64,000 nucleotides of DNA from Bog-473 sp963704355 (GCA_963704355.1 OY969891.1:4982667-5046666), one strand, 5' to 3'. Shown: positions 17,379 to 26,425, counted from the stretch's first letter. Notes: a model not told the origin generated them from the letters alone. Translations and numbers: made by a program.

Positions 17379-18908
17379 CTACGAGCCGGGGCCGGTGCCC
17401 TCGCCCCGGGCGAAGTGATCGACCAGCTCCGCCACGATCCCCTCGGCAGACGCGCCCCAGGCCTCGTGCACGCCCGCCATCCCCGCCGCCCGCGCCGCGG
17501 CCGCCGTCGTCGGACCGATGCAGACCACGTGCGGGGGCACCACGACCGGCGCGCCCTCGGCCGTGCGCAACGCGGTGAAGGCCTGCACCGACGAGGACGC
17601 GGTGAGCACGAGCGCGTCCGACCCGGCAACCCGGGCCACCGCCGCCAGCTCGGGCGCCGACACCGGCACCGTCCGGTACGCCTCCACGCGCGCCACGTCC
17701 CAACCCTTCTGCGCCAGCCCCTCCACGATGGCGTCGGAGGCCAGTTCTGCGCATGGGAAGAGCACCAGGCGGCGCTCCCCGATCGGCGCGTCGGGGAACT
17801 CCTCGACGAGCCCACGAGCACTGTGCTCGGCGGGGACCAGGTCGGGCTCAATGCCGGCCAGGCGCAGCGCGTCGGCCGTGGCCGGTCCCACCGCGGCCAC
17901 GAGGACGCCGGCGAGTGCGCGCGCGTCTCGCAGCTCGCCCATGAACCGATCGACCGCGTTGCGTGACGTGAGCACCACCCACGAGTCGTCGCGCACGGCC
18001 GCGGCCGCGGCCCGCAGGGCCGCCCCGCCGTCAGCGGGGTCGACCTGGCGGGTGAGCGGGAGCTCCACGACGGTCGCCCCCACCTGTTCCAGGGCGCCGA
18101 CGAGTCCACGTGCCCGCGCCCCCGACCGCGTCACCACGACGGAGCAGCCCGCCAAGGGGCCGCCAGGACCGGCCTCGGCGCCGGGCGACGACGCGCCGAG
18201 CGCGGCGACCCGGCCGACGACGATCACCGCGGGCGACCCCAGGTCGACGGCGGCCAGTCCGGCGAGCGTCGTACGCGCCACGCGTTGGGATCCGGTCGTG
18301 GCGCGCTCGATCACGGCCGCCGGCGTCTCGGCCGCCCGACCCCCGCGGATGAGCGCTTCGGCGATGGCGGCGCGCGTCGTCATGCCCATGAGGACGACGA
18401 GAGTGCCTCCCGCCCGCGCCAGCGCGTCCCAGTCGGGCACGCCCTCGCCTCCCGGCTCGCCCACCCGGCCCGTCACGACCGTCACTGACGAGGCCACGCC
18501 GCGCTGGGTGACCGGGATACCGGCCGCCGCCGGAGCGGCGAAGGCCGACGTGACGCCAGGGACGACCTCGAAGGGGATGCCGGCCTGCGCCAGCGCCTCC
18601 GTCTCCTCGCCGCCCCGGCCGAAGACGAAGGGGTCGCCCCCCTTGAGGCGGACCACGACGGCCGAGCGGCGCCCGTGTTCGACGAGCAGGCGCCCGATCT
18701 CCTCCTGGCGCACCGCCCCGCCCCCCGCGGGCGCGTCGGGATTCTTGCCGACGTCGATCAGCTGCGCCGACGGCGACACCAGGTCGAGGACCGCCGGGCT
18801 GACAAGGCGGTCGTGCAGGACGACATCCGCCCGACCCAAGAGCTTCGCCCCCCGCCGGGTGAGGAGGCCCGGGTCCCCCGGCCCCGCCCCCACCAGGTAC
18901 ACGGTCAT
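17379..18908 (-). CDS. cobA-hemD: Uroporphyrinogen-III C-methyltransferase / uroporphyrinogen-III synthase fusion
   Basis: Bifunctional protein of 509 residues. The N-terminal 240 residues are a SUMT methyltransferase: VYLVGAGPGDPGLLTRRG, VVRLKGGDPFVFGRGGEE and the PVTQRGVASSV loop. The C-terminal 250 residues match uroporphyrinogen-III synthase (GCSVVVTRSGARARGLVGAL, VVLTSRNAVDRF, DALVLTASSSVQAF). The fusion supplies both uroporphyrinogen III for heme and precorrin-2 for siroheme or cobalamin. The ATG at 18908 overlaps the hemC stop by four bases; ten bases separate it from hemB. Confidence 0.94.
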   Translation of the reverse strand: MTVYLVGAGPGDPGLLTRRGAKLLGRADVVLHDRLVSPAVLDLVSPSAQLIDVGKNPDAPAGGGAVRQEEIGRLLVEHGRRSAVVVRLKGGDPFVFGRGGEETEALAQAGIPFEVVPGVTSAFAAPAAAGIPVTQRGVASSVTVVTGRVGEPGGEGVPDWDALARAGGTLVVLMGMTTRAAIAEALIRGGRAAETPAAVIERATTGSQRVARTTLAGLAAVDLGSPAVIVVGRVAALGASSPGAEAGPGGPLAGCSVVVTRSGARARGLVGALEQVGATVVELPLTRQVDPADGGAALRAAAAAVRDDSWVVLTSRNAVDRFMGELRDARALAGVLVAAVGPATADALRLAGIEPDLVPAEHSARGLVEEFPDAPIGERRLVLFPCAELASDAIVEGLAQKGWDVARVEAYRTVPVSAPELAAVARVAGSDALVLTASSSVQAFTALRTAEGAPVVVPPHVVCIGPTTAAAARAAGMAGVHEAWGASAEGIVAELVDHFARGEGTGPGS

Positions 18909-19855
18909 GTGCGTGCCCGTTCGAAGCCGTCGATCGCCGCGGCGCCGCCCTCGAGCAGCGCCTGCGCCAATTCGACACCCAGCGCTTCGGGATCCTCGCC
19001 GCGCCGGGACAGGCGGATGAGCGTGTGGCCGTCCGCACTGGCCACCAAGCCGTGCGCCCACAGCGCACAGCCCGCGTCCGGCCCCTCCGCCGTCGCGTAC
19101 GCCCCGACCGGCACCGTGCAGTCGCCGCCCAGCGCGGCCAGCACCGCCCGCTCCACCCGCAGGGCCCGGTGGGTCGGCTCGTGGTCGATGGCGTCCAACA
19201 GGGCGCGCGTGGCTGCGTCGTCCGCCCGGCATTGCACCGCGATGGCGCCCTGCCCCGCCTGGGGCAATACGTCCATCGGATCGAGCACGTCGCTCAGCCG
19301 GTCGGCCCAGCCCAGCCGCTCGAGGGCGGCAACGGCCACGACGACCGCGGACACCCCGCCCGTCCCGGCCGCAGCCACCCGGCGCGCCATGTTCCCGCGC
19401 AGGTCGCCGAAGCCGAGGTCGGGGCGCAGGTAGGCGAGTTGGGCCCGCCGCCGCGCCGAGCCGGTAGCCACGAGCGCGCCAGCGGGCAGGCCGGCGAGCG
19501 TGCAGCCGACCAGGCCGTCGCGCGGGTCGCCCCGCGGGGGCACCGCGCCCAGGACCAGATGCGCCGGCATGGTCGACGTCATGTCCTTCGCCGAGTGCAC
19601 GGCGGCGTCGGCGCGCCCGTCCGTCACCGCCGCCTCCACTTCGGTCACGAACACCCCCTGGCCCCCGATCTCGTCGAGCGGGGCGGCGACGTCCCGGTCG
19701 CCGCGGGTGCGCACGACGACCGGCACCACCTCCACCCCGGGGTGCGCAGCCCGGAGGAGCTCGGTGACGATCTCGGTTTGCCGCAGGGCGAGCGGCGAGC
19801 CGCGGGTGGCCAGGCGGATCGCGCCCGCGGCGCGGACGCTCCGGTCGGCACCCAT
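18905..19855 (-). CDS. hemC: Porphobilinogen deaminase (hydroxymethylbilane synthase)
   Basis: Polymerises four porphobilinogens into hydroxymethylbilane. 316 residues from the ATG at 19855. Family marks: IRLATRGSPLALRQTEIV near the start, the HSAKDMTS substrate-binding loop, GSARRRAQL, the QAGQGAIAVQCR segment and the dipyrromethane-cofactor cysteine in GGDCTVPVGAY. The longer upstream frame overlaps hemA and is not protein-like. It lies eight bases after hemA and is translationally coupled to the cobA-hemD fusion. Confidence 0.95.
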   Translation of the reverse strand: MGADRSVRAAGAIRLATRGSPLALRQTEIVTELLRAAHPGVEVVPVVVRTRGDRDVAAPLDEIGGQGVFVTEVEAAVTDGRADAAVHSAKDMTSTMPAHLVLGAVPPRGDPRDGLVGCTLAGLPAGALVATGSARRRAQLAYLRPDLGFGDLRGNMARRVAAAGTGGVSAVVVAVAALERLGWADRLSDVLDPMDVLPQAGQGAIAVQCRADDAATRALLDAIDHEPTHRALRVERAVLAALGGDCTVPVGAYATAEGPDAGCALWAHGLVASADGHTLIRLSRRGEDPEALGVELAQALLEGGAAAIDGFERART

Positions 19856-19863
19856 CGCCGCGC

Positions 19864-21138
19864 CTAGAGGTCGAAGAGGATGCGCAGCGCCTCCACGAGC
19901 CGCTCGCCGCGCGGCGTGCCGGCGGTTTCTCTGAGCAGCATCGTCGGCTCGTGGAGCATCTTGGCCAAGGCGGCACGCGTCGCCTGGTCCACGTGCTCCC
20001 ACTCCTCCTCGCTGAGGTCGGCCAACTGGGCGCGGTGGCGCTCGAGCTCGGAGACGCGAAGGGCCTCGAGCCGGGCGCGCAACGACGAGATGATCGGGGC
20101 AGCGCCGCGCTGCCGGCTCGCGGTGCGGAAGCGCTCGACCTCGGCCGCCACGATGGCTCGTGCCGCCACCGCCTCCTCCTGGCGATCGCCCAGGGCCCGG
20201 GACACCGACGCGCGCAACGTGTCCATGTCGAGCAGGGCGACGCCGGGGAGCCCGGCCACGGCGGGGTCGACGTTGCGCGGCAGCCCGAGGTCGATGACGA
20301 GGAGGGGCCCGGCCACGCCCGCGAAGTCCTTCAGGTCCAGCACGTGGGACTCCGCCCCCACGGCGGTCAGCACCACGTCGGCCTCGGTCAGCTCGGCCGT
20401 CACCCGCTCGAGCGGCGCCGCCCGCAGTTCGAACGGCGCATCGCCCGCGTCGCGTACGAGGTCCCTCGCCCGCTTCAGCGAGCGGTTCACCACGACGACG
20501 CGGCGGGGCGCATCGACCGGTGGCAGGCCGGAGAGGGCACGACAGAGCCCGAGGCCCATCTCGCCGGCGCCCACGACCACCACCCGTGCGTCGCGCAACC
20601 CGGCGTCCCCTTGGTCGCGGGCGACGGTCACCGCGGCATAGGCAAACGACGTCGTGCCCTGGCTGATGCCCGTCTCGGTGCGGACGCGCTTCCCGGTCTG
20701 GAGCGCATGGCGGAACAGCGCGGAGAGGACGGGCCCGCAGGTGCCCTCCTCCCGGGCGCGCTCGAAGGCCCGCCGGACCTGGCCCACCACCTCGGTCTCT
20801 CCCGTCACGACGGACTCGAGCCCCGAGGCAACCAAGAAGAGGTGTGTCGTGACGTCGTCATCGAAGCGCACGGTGGCGTGGAGCGACAGCTCCTCCACCG
20901 AGACGCCCGAATGGTCGGAGACGACGTCGTAGATCTCGGCGACCGCGTCGTGGAAGCGGTCCACCACCGCGTAGACCTCGGTCCGCAGGCAGGTCGAGAG
21001 CACGACGGCCTCCTGGACGTTGCGGCAGTGGCCCAGCGCGCGGAGTGCCTTGTGAAGGTCGGCATCCGTCACGGCCGTCGCCTCGAGAAGCGGCAGCGGA
21101 GCCTGGGTGTGCTCAAGCCCTATGACGACGACGGACAC
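19864..21138 (-). CDS. hemA: Glutamyl-tRNA reductase
   Basis: First committed enzyme of the C5 tetrapyrrole pathway; NADPH reduces glutamyl-tRNA to glutamate-1-semialdehyde. 424 residues. The catalytic cysteine is in VVLSTCLRTEVY; then comes the GETEVVGQVRRAFERA signature, the NADPH fold at VVVGAGEMGLGLCRAL, and a C-terminal dimerisation helix. The GTG at 21138 has a strong AGGAGG eight bases upstream (21147-21152 region). It is separated from rex by 132 bp, so it may also have its own promoter. Confidence 0.95.
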   Translation of the reverse strand: MSVVVIGLEHTQAPLPLLEATAVTDADLHKALRALGHCRNVQEAVVLSTCLRTEVYAVVDRFHDAVAEIYDVVSDHSGVSVEELSLHATVRFDDDVTTHLFLVASGLESVVTGETEVVGQVRRAFERAREEGTCGPVLSALFRHALQTGKRVRTETGISQGTTSFAYAAVTVARDQGDAGLRDARVVVVGAGEMGLGLCRALSGLPPVDAPRRVVVVNRSLKRARDLVRDAGDAPFELRAAPLERVTAELTEADVVLTAVGAESHVLDLKDFAGVAGPLLVIDLGLPRNVDPAVAGLPGVALLDMDTLRASVSRALGDRQEEAVAARAIVAAEVERFRTASRQRGAAPIISSLRARLEALRVSELERHRAQLADLSEEEWEHVDQATRAALAKMLHEPTMLLRETAGTPRGERLVEALRILFDL

Positions 21139-21161
21139 TCAGATTTCCTCCTGGATCGACC

Positions 21162-21171
21162 CACAATTGTG
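21162..21171. promoter_or_regulatory. CACAATTGTG palindrome upstream of hemA
   Basis: A perfect 10-bp palindrome in the rex-hemA gap, about 24 bases before the hemA start. It has the TTGTG/CACAA half-sites associated with Rex operators but in the opposite order to the classical TTGTG-N-CACAA arrangement, so binding by Rex is only a guess. Confidence 0.3.
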
Positions 21172-21270
21172 CCGGTCCCTCCTCCCAGCTTGCCAGTCAC
21201 GGCGGCGACGCCGGCCGGCCGGGCGCGGCCCGGCCTCCACCGGAGCCTTGGGGAGGTGGACCGGCCAGCG

Positions 21271-22044
21271 TCAGGCCAGCTCGGTCCGGTGCGACATCCC
21301 CACGGCGCGGATGAGCGCTCCCCGCTCGTCGCCGGTCGCCCCGACCCGCTCGACGTCCTCCTGGCGCGCCCGGTAGAACCCGAGGACCTGCAGCTCGATC
21401 GAGAGGTCGACGTAGCGGAGATGGACGTTGGACGGGACGTTCAGGACGCGCGGTGCGAAATTGAGCAACGACGTGACGCCGGCCCGCACCAGCAGGTCGG
21501 CTACGCCCTGAGCGGCCCAGCCCGGCGTCGTGATGACGCCGATGTCCGGGCACTCGGCGGGACGCAGCGTCGCGATCTCGTCCATGTGCCGTACCTGCAT
21601 GCCGCGGATCTCCTCCCCCACGACGGCAGGGTCGACGTCGAAGAGCATGGCGATCTGGCATCCGCGTGACGCGAACCCGGCCGAGTTGGTGAGGGCCCGC
21701 CCGAGGTTCCCGATGCCGACGATGGCGACCGACCAGTTCTCGTCGATCCCGAGCGCCCGGTCGATCTGCGCGATGAGGAAGTCCGGCTCGTAGCCCGAGC
21801 CCCGGGTCCCGAACGAACCGAGCAAGGACAGGTCCTTGCGCACCTTCGCCGCGTTGACCCGGGCGAGCTCGGCCAACTGTTCGGAGGAAACCGTCCGTAC
21901 TCCACCGCGGGCCAGCTCGGCCAGAATGCGCTGGTAGACGGGCAGCCGAAGCACGGTGGCCTCGGGGATCCGCTTCGGGACCACCCCCCCGGCCGGCGCG
22001 TCGGGCGCGTCGCTGCTGTCCGATGCGGTCTGGTCGTCGCTCAC
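21271..22044 (-). CDS. rex: Redox-sensing transcriptional repressor Rex
   Basis: NAD(H)-responsive repressor of respiratory and fermentative genes. 257 residues. The N-terminal winged helix (VLRLPVYQRILAELAR, then NAAKVRKDLSLLGSFGTRGS) is followed by a Rossmann domain with VAIVGIGNLGRALTNS and the domain-swap C terminus FAPRVLNVPSNVHLRYVDLS. In Streptomyces rex is cotranscribed with hemA, hemC and hemD; the same order is seen here, so control of heme supply by NADH/NAD ratio is likely. Confidence 0.95.
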   Translation of the reverse strand: MSDDQTASDSSDAPDAPAGGVVPKRIPEATVLRLPVYQRILAELARGGVRTVSSEQLAELARVNAAKVRKDLSLLGSFGTRGSGYEPDFLIAQIDRALGIDENWSVAIVGIGNLGRALTNSAGFASRGCQIAMLFDVDPAVVGEEIRGMQVRHMDEIATLRPAECPDIGVITTPGWAAQGVADLLVRAGVTSLLNFAPRVLNVPSNVHLRYVDLSIELQVLGFYRARQEDVERVGATGDERGALIRAVGMSHRTELA

Positions 22045-22109
22045 TGCGGTGTGATGGTACTGAGGAGGGTCCCGCCGGCACCAAACCGCTCACCGCGGTT
22101 GCGGTGTTC

Positions 22110-23024
22110 TCACCACGCCAGGATCAGCAGCTCCCCGGCCACGACGTTGAGCCAACGGGCCGCCGACGCCTCGCCGGCCACGACGGCCAGATGCCCGTTG
22201 GCGTCGACCAACAGACCGAACTCCCCGTGCTCGAGATCACCGAACGCATCGACGCACCGCAGCCGCACCCCATCGGGGACCAACGAGTGAGGCAGCCCGT
22301 CGAGGTATTCCCGGCCTGTTTCGACTCGGGCCGCCAGCTCGATCGTCCCGGCCGCGGGGATCCCTGCCACCCTGGCGTCGACCACGGTCGCGGCCAGCTG
22401 CAGGTTGCCGAAGTGGTCGACCCAGGTCACCTCGGTCCGCAGGCAGGCCCGGCCGTCGTGCAGGCGCCCTCGCTCGACCACGCCACCAGCGAGGCGCACC
22501 AAGGATGCCGGCTCGATCGGCTCGCCCAGCTTGGCCAACGGCGTGCCGGTGCACAGCGCCGCGGCCACGGGCGCGAAGACGTCGCGACCGTCGAAGGTGG
22601 CGCCCCGGTCGGGCGGCGTCTGATCCCGGTACAACTCGACCGCCTGACCGATCGGCGCTTCGCCGACCGACTCGGCCCCGGCCACGAGCAGGCCGTTGTC
22701 GGGCCCGACGAACTGCAACGTGCCGCCGGCGGGCAGCTCCACCTCGATCCCGACACCGCGCCGCACCGTTCCGACGCCGGGGTCGACCACGCCCACGACG
22801 ACGCCCGGTCCGAGGTGGGGCACCGCCCGCACCAGGGTGTGGCTACCGGCGCGGACGTCGAAGGGCGGGATGTGGTGGGTGATGTCGATGACCGTCGTCC
22901 CCGGCGCGTGGGCGGCGATGACCGCATGGACGACGCCGACAAACTCGTCCTCCGTGCCGAAGTCCGAGAGGAAGAAGACGGTCGGCACCGGCTGGCTCGG
23001 CATGGGCGGGGTCGGCGCGGGCAT
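22110..23024 (-). CDS. SAM hydrolase / S-adenosyl-L-methionine hydroxide adenosyltransferase (DUF62 family)
   Basis: 304 residues of the SAM_adeno_trans family, which cleaves SAM to adenosine and methionine; halogenases are distant relatives. Visible family blocks are FFLSDFGTEDEFVGVVHAVI, VIDITHHIPPFDV, VVDPGVGTVRR, FVGPDNGLL and FDGRDVFAPVAAAL, and the C-terminal strand domain has VTWVDHFGNLQ. It lies seven bases after proC and 65 bases before rex. The link to heme genes is positional only. Confidence 0.88.
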   Translation of the reverse strand: MPAPTPPMPSQPVPTVFFLSDFGTEDEFVGVVHAVIAAHAPGTTVIDITHHIPPFDVRAGSHTLVRAVPHLGPGVVVGVVDPGVGTVRRGVGIEVELPAGGTLQFVGPDNGLLVAGAESVGEAPIGQAVELYRDQTPPDRGATFDGRDVFAPVAAALCTGTPLAKLGEPIEPASLVRLAGGVVERGRLHDGRACLRTEVTWVDHFGNLQLAATVVDARVAGIPAAGTIELAARVETGREYLDGLPHSLVPDGVRLRCVDAFGDLEHGEFGLLVDANGHLAVVAGEASAARWLNVVAGELLILAW

Positions 23025-23031
23025 GGCGGGC

Positions 23032-23847
23032 TCAGCGCTGCAGGTGGCGCGAGCGTTCGGTGGCGGACGCCACAGCTTCCATGAAGGCGGACCGCACGGC
23101 GCGGGACTCGAGGGTCCTGATGCCTGCGGCCGTCGTGCCGGCCGGCGAGGTCACCTCGGCCCGCAACGCCTCTGGATCGCGCCCCGTCTCCTTGAGGAGT
23201 GTGGCCGAGCCCAACATGGTCTCGACCACCAGGGTCCGGCTCACGTCACGGGGGAGTCCCATCTGCACCCCGGCCTCGACGAGCGACTCGGCCACCAAGA
23301 AGAAGTAGGCCGGTCCCGAACCGGACAGCCCGGTGACCGCATCGAGCATGCGCTCAGGCAGACGGACCACGCTGCCCACCGCCGAGAGCACCTCGTCGGC
23401 CCAGGCCAGGTCGTGAGAGGTCGCAAAGGCCCCGCCCGAGATCACCGTCACCCCGGCGCCGACGAGAGCGGGCGTGTTGGGCATGGCCCGGACGACGACG
23501 GGCTGGCCCCCCAGCGCGGACTCGAGCCGCGCCGAAGGCACGCCGGCCACGATCGAGAGGACTCGGGTCACCCCGGTGACCCCGAGGGCGCGGCAGGCCC
23601 CCTCGGCCTGGTCGGGCTTCACGGCCAGCACGGCGCCAGGCAGCCGCTCGCCGGCCTCGCCGAGCAGTCCGGCCTCGGGCGCGGAGACGACGCGCAAGCC
23701 GGGATGTTCGGCCGCGAGCTCCTCTCGCCTGTCCGCCAGCGGCTCGACAACGACGACATCGTCGGTCCTGATCCAGCCCGAGCGGAGCAAGCCTCCGAGC
23801 AGGGCGCTACCCATCTTCCCGCCGCCGACGATCAGCAGGCTCGACAC
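23032..23847 (-). CDS. proC: Pyrroline-5-carboxylate reductase
   Basis: Last enzyme of proline synthesis, reducing pyrroline-5-carboxylate with NADPH. 271 residues. N-terminal nucleotide motif LLIVGGGKMGSALLGGLL, the AVKPDQ segment, VVRAMPNTPALVGAGVT, and the C-terminal substrate-site signature LSGSGPAYFFLVAESLVEAG and SPAGTTAAGI. The start is a GTG at 23847. Upstream lie an inverted repeat and the 14-base motif shared with the HIT gene region. Confidence 0.95.
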   Translation of the reverse strand: MSSLLIVGGGKMGSALLGGLLRSGWIRTDDVVVVEPLADRREELAAEHPGLRVVSAPEAGLLGEAGERLPGAVLAVKPDQAEGACRALGVTGVTRVLSIVAGVPSARLESALGGQPVVVRAMPNTPALVGAGVTVISGGAFATSHDLAWADEVLSAVGSVVRLPERMLDAVTGLSGSGPAYFFLVAESLVEAGVQMGLPRDVSRTLVVETMLGSATLLKETGRDPEALRAEVTSPAGTTAAGIRTLESRAVRSAFMEAVASATERSRHLQR

Positions 23848-23898
23848 CCGCGCGACGATACTGAGCCGGGCCTCACACCGCTCCGAGCCGGCGCCCGG

Positions 23899-23928
23899 AA
23901 CAGGTATAAGCAGACCTGTTTATAGTTT
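23899..23928. promoter_or_regulatory. Inverted repeat AACAGGT/ACCTGTT with shared CCTGTTTATAGTTT motif
   Basis: Perfect 7-base arms AACAGGT (23899-23905) and ACCTGTT (23914-23920) flank an 8-base spacer upstream of proC. The right arm runs into the 14-base motif at 23915-23928 that is identical to 14962-14975. On the minus strand TATAAA and TATACC boxes lie inside. Likely a promoter/operator region for proC. Confidence 0.45.
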
Positions 23929-23961
23929 TGGGAGACATCAACGGCGCTCTCCGAGGGCACC

Positions 23962-23994
23962 CAACGCCACCGCAACGCCACCGCAACGCCACCC
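23962..23994. repeat. Three tandem copies of an 11-bp unit (CAACGCCACCG)
   Basis: Units at 23962-23972, 23973-23983 and 23984-23994, the last differing at its final base. They lie in the gap just past the end of the YbjN-like gene, which stops at 23998. Confidence 0.8.
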
Positions 23995-23997
23995 CGC

Positions 23998-24489
23998 TCA
24001 ACGCCGGGGGCGCCTCCGGTACGTCGACGGATGCGCCAGCGACATGGCCGTCGGGAAATGGTCGTCGGTGTAGACGACGGACGCCCCGGCGATGCGGTCC
24101 AGCTCGTCGTCGTCGATCAACCCGGCCGGGACCCGGCCCACGAGGTACACCGCGTCCTCGGGACCGAGCGCGAACCACATGCCGTAGAGGTGGGCGTTGC
24201 GCCGCAGCAGATAGGCGTACACCTCGGCCTGATTGGTCTCGGGCGCCGGCATGAACTGGGCCTCGTGATGCAGCGTGCGCTGCTTCAGCGTGAACCACAC
24301 GGTGATGTAGTCCTTCTCGTCGCCCGTGAAGCGGAGATACCAGCGGAACGAAGCGGTGCGGTCCGTCACCTCCTGGCGCTCGGCCGCCACCAGGTTCCCG
24401 CCGGCGGCGAGCTCGCGCGCCGCCCAGGCGTCGATGCACGCGACCGCCGCCGCCATCTCCTCCTCCTCGGGCAGGTCGACGACCGGCAC
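23998..24489 (-). CDS. YbjN-domain protein (type III secretion chaperone-like fold)
   Basis: 163 residues of the actinobacterial YbjN family; no enzymatic motif. The core WYLRFTGDEKDYITVWFTLKQRTLHHEAQFMPAP and the following helix with YAYLLRRNAHLYGMWFAL are characteristic. Actinobacteria commonly keep this gene beside mshA (Rv0487 next to Rv0486 in M. tuberculosis, from memory), and that pairing holds here with a 59-bp gap. The start is a GTG at 24489. Role unknown. Confidence 0.8.
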   Translation of the reverse strand: MPVVDLPEEEEMAAAVACIDAWAARELAAGGNLVAAERQEVTDRTASFRWYLRFTGDEKDYITVWFTLKQRTLHHEAQFMPAPETNQAEVYAYLLRRNAHLYGMWFALGPEDAVYLVGRVPAGLIDDDELDRIAGASVVYTDDHFPTAMSLAHPSTYRRRPRR

Positions 24490-24548
24490 GGGCCCGGCTC
24501 AGTCCCCGCCGGCCGGGCCGAACCGAGGGCCCAGCCGGACCCGGCGGC

Positions 24549-25820
24549 TCAGCTGCACTCGACGAGTTGGCCGGCCGCCAGCTCGTCGTGCAGCTCCACG
24601 AGCGTGCGGGCGGCGGCCCGCCAGGTGTAGCGGCGGGCCCGCAGCACCGAGGCGGTCGAGAACCGCTCGGCCGCCAGCGGCTCGTCGAAGACCCGGCGCA
24701 CGGCCTCGGCGTACGAGGACGGCGACCCGTCGTCGACCAGGAAGCCGGTGCGGCCGTGGTCGACCAGCGTGGTGAGCCCGCCCACGGCCGAGGCCACCAC
24801 GGGGGTCCCGCACGCGGCCGCCTCCAACGCCACGAGGCCGAAGGACTCCGAGCGGCTCGGGACGAGGCACACGTCGGCGGCGCGGTAATACGACGACAGC
24901 AGCTCGTGGGGCTGCGGCTCGATGAAGTGGACGTGGTCCCGCACCCCCCGCGCGTCGGCCGCGTCGTAGAGGCCGCGCAGCGACTTCTCGCCGTGCGGCC
25001 CGCTCGGTCCACCCACGACGACCAACCGGTAGGGCTCGCCCCCGGACTCGAGCAGCGCGGCCAGCGTCTCGATGGCGACGTCGGCGCACTTGAGTGGCTG
25101 GATGCGCCCCACGAAGAGCAGCAGCCGCCCATCGAGCGGCAGGCCCAGCGCGCGCCGCGCCTGGGGCCGGTGCCCGGGACCGAAGAAGGCGTGGTCGACG
25201 CCGGGCGGCACGATCCTGATGCGCCCGGGCTCGCCTCCGTAGAGCGACGCGATCTGCTCCGCCTCGACCGAGCACGACGCGAGCACGGCGTCGGAGCACT
25301 CGATGATGGACGCCTCGGCCTCGGCCCGCCGGTGCGGCATGTCGGCCTCGACCTCTTCGGGCATCGACTCGGCCTTCACCCGGTCGAGCGTGTGGAACGT
25401 GCACACGAGCGGCAGGTTGAGCTCGTGCTTGATCACGTGCCCCGACAACCCCGACAACCAGTAGTTCGCGTGCACCGACGTGTAGGGCAGCCCACCGCCG
25501 TCGGCGCCGCCGGGCCCGGACGCGGCGGCCATGCGCTCGAGCACCCGGCCCGTGAACTCCTCGACCACCCCGGAGAGCGACTCCTTGGGGAGACACTCCA
25601 GCGGGCCCGCCGGCACGTGGTGGACCCGCAATCCGGGTTCGAGGTGCACCACGGGTGCGAGGTCAGGAGACCAGGCCCGGGTGAAGACGTCGCACGCGAC
25701 CCCGGTGCGGGCCAGGGCGGCGGTCAGCTCGCGCACGTAGACATTCATGCCTCCGCCGTCACCGGTGCCCGGCTGGGCCAGTGGCGAGGTGTGCAGGGAG
25801 AGGACGGCGAGACGGCGCAT
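24549..25820 (-). CDS. mshA: D-inositol-3-phosphate glycosyltransferase (mycothiol biosynthesis)
   Basis: GT4-type glycosyltransferase making the GlcNAc-inositol phosphate precursor of mycothiol, the actinobacterial thiol. 423 residues. N-terminal donor-fold motif LHTSPLAQPGTGDGGGMNVYVRELT is the MshA hallmark; the C-terminal domain has LLLFVGRIQPLKCADVAIE and the nucleotide-sugar motif PSRSESFGLVALEAAACGTPVV. Its presence supports an actinobacterial host and a thiol pool relevant to the OsmC and AhpD-like genes further right. Confidence 0.92.
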   Translation of the reverse strand: MRRLAVLSLHTSPLAQPGTGDGGGMNVYVRELTAALARTGVACDVFTRAWSPDLAPVVHLEPGLRVHHVPAGPLECLPKESLSGVVEEFTGRVLERMAAASGPGGADGGGLPYTSVHANYWLSGLSGHVIKHELNLPLVCTFHTLDRVKAESMPEEVEADMPHRRAEAEASIIECSDAVLASCSVEAEQIASLYGGEPGRIRIVPPGVDHAFFGPGHRPQARRALGLPLDGRLLLFVGRIQPLKCADVAIETLAALLESGGEPYRLVVVGGPSGPHGEKSLRGLYDAADARGVRDHVHFIEPQPHELLSSYYRAADVCLVPSRSESFGLVALEAAACGTPVVASAVGGLTTLVDHGRTGFLVDDGSPSSYAEAVRRVFDEPLAAERFSTASVLRARRYTWRAAARTLVELHDELAAGQLVECS

Positions 25821-25906
25821 GGCGGTGTGAGCCTACCGGCGAGGCCGAATTCGGCTCCGGGCAGGCACCGCGATCGTGAGCGACATGGTCCGGGGTCGCC
25901 CTGGCG

Positions 25907-26425
25907 TCAGGCGGTCACGACCGGATCAGGCGAACCCGAGGGCGCCGCCGCGCCGTCCTGGGACGGGGCCATCGGGGCACCAGGGTTCGACGGGTTCGAC
26001 GGCGTCGACGGCTTCGACGGCCCACGGGTGCCCGCTTCACTGCGGCCATCCTCATCCTCGTAGTCGCGGCGGAACGAGAGGTAGATGCGCACCAGCGCCT
26101 GCTTCTGCTCCTCGCTGATCGTCTGGTCGGCCAGGATGGCGCGGGTGAGGTCGGGCGATCCGACCGGCGCCTCCAGGATCCCCGCCTGCACGTAGAGCGT
26201 CTCGGCAGAGATGCGCAGGGCCTTGGCGATCTGTTGGAGGATCTCGGCCGAGGGTCTCCGCAGCCCGCGTTCGATCTGGCTCAGATACGGGTTCGAGATC
26301 CCGGCGAGCTCGGACAGCCGGCGGAGCGAGAGCCGAGCCGAGCCGCGCTGCTCGCGGATGAAGGACCCGAGTTCGTGCCAGCGGTCCTTGGGCTCTTTGA
26401 CCTCGGGCTCCGGCTCGGTGCTCAC
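25907..26425 (-). CDS. XRE-family helix-turn-helix regulator
   Basis: 172 residues from a GTG at 26425. An N-terminal HTH (SLRRLSELAGISNPYLSQIE, then RRPSAEILQQIAKALRIS) is followed by a short helical region LYVQAGIL and a DLTRAILADQTISEEQKQAL segment typical of a conserved actinobacterial regulator (Rv0474-like, from memory). The last 45 residues are Ser/Pro/Asn low complexity. It lies divergent from sodA with about 200 bp between, so it could regulate either side; no target is shown. Confidence 0.82.
   Translation of the reverse strand: MSTEPEPEVKEPKDRWHELGSFIREQRGSARLSLRRLSELAGISNPYLSQIERGLRRPSAEILQQIAKALRISAETLYVQAGILEAPVGSPDLTRAILADQTISEEQKQALVRIYLSFRRDYEDEDGRSEAGTRGPSKPSTPSNPSNPGAPMAPSQDGAAAPSGSPDPVVTA

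Noticed and set aside
23962..23994. CRISPR-like array
   Set aside because: Only three contiguous 11-bp units without spacers; a simple tandem repeat.
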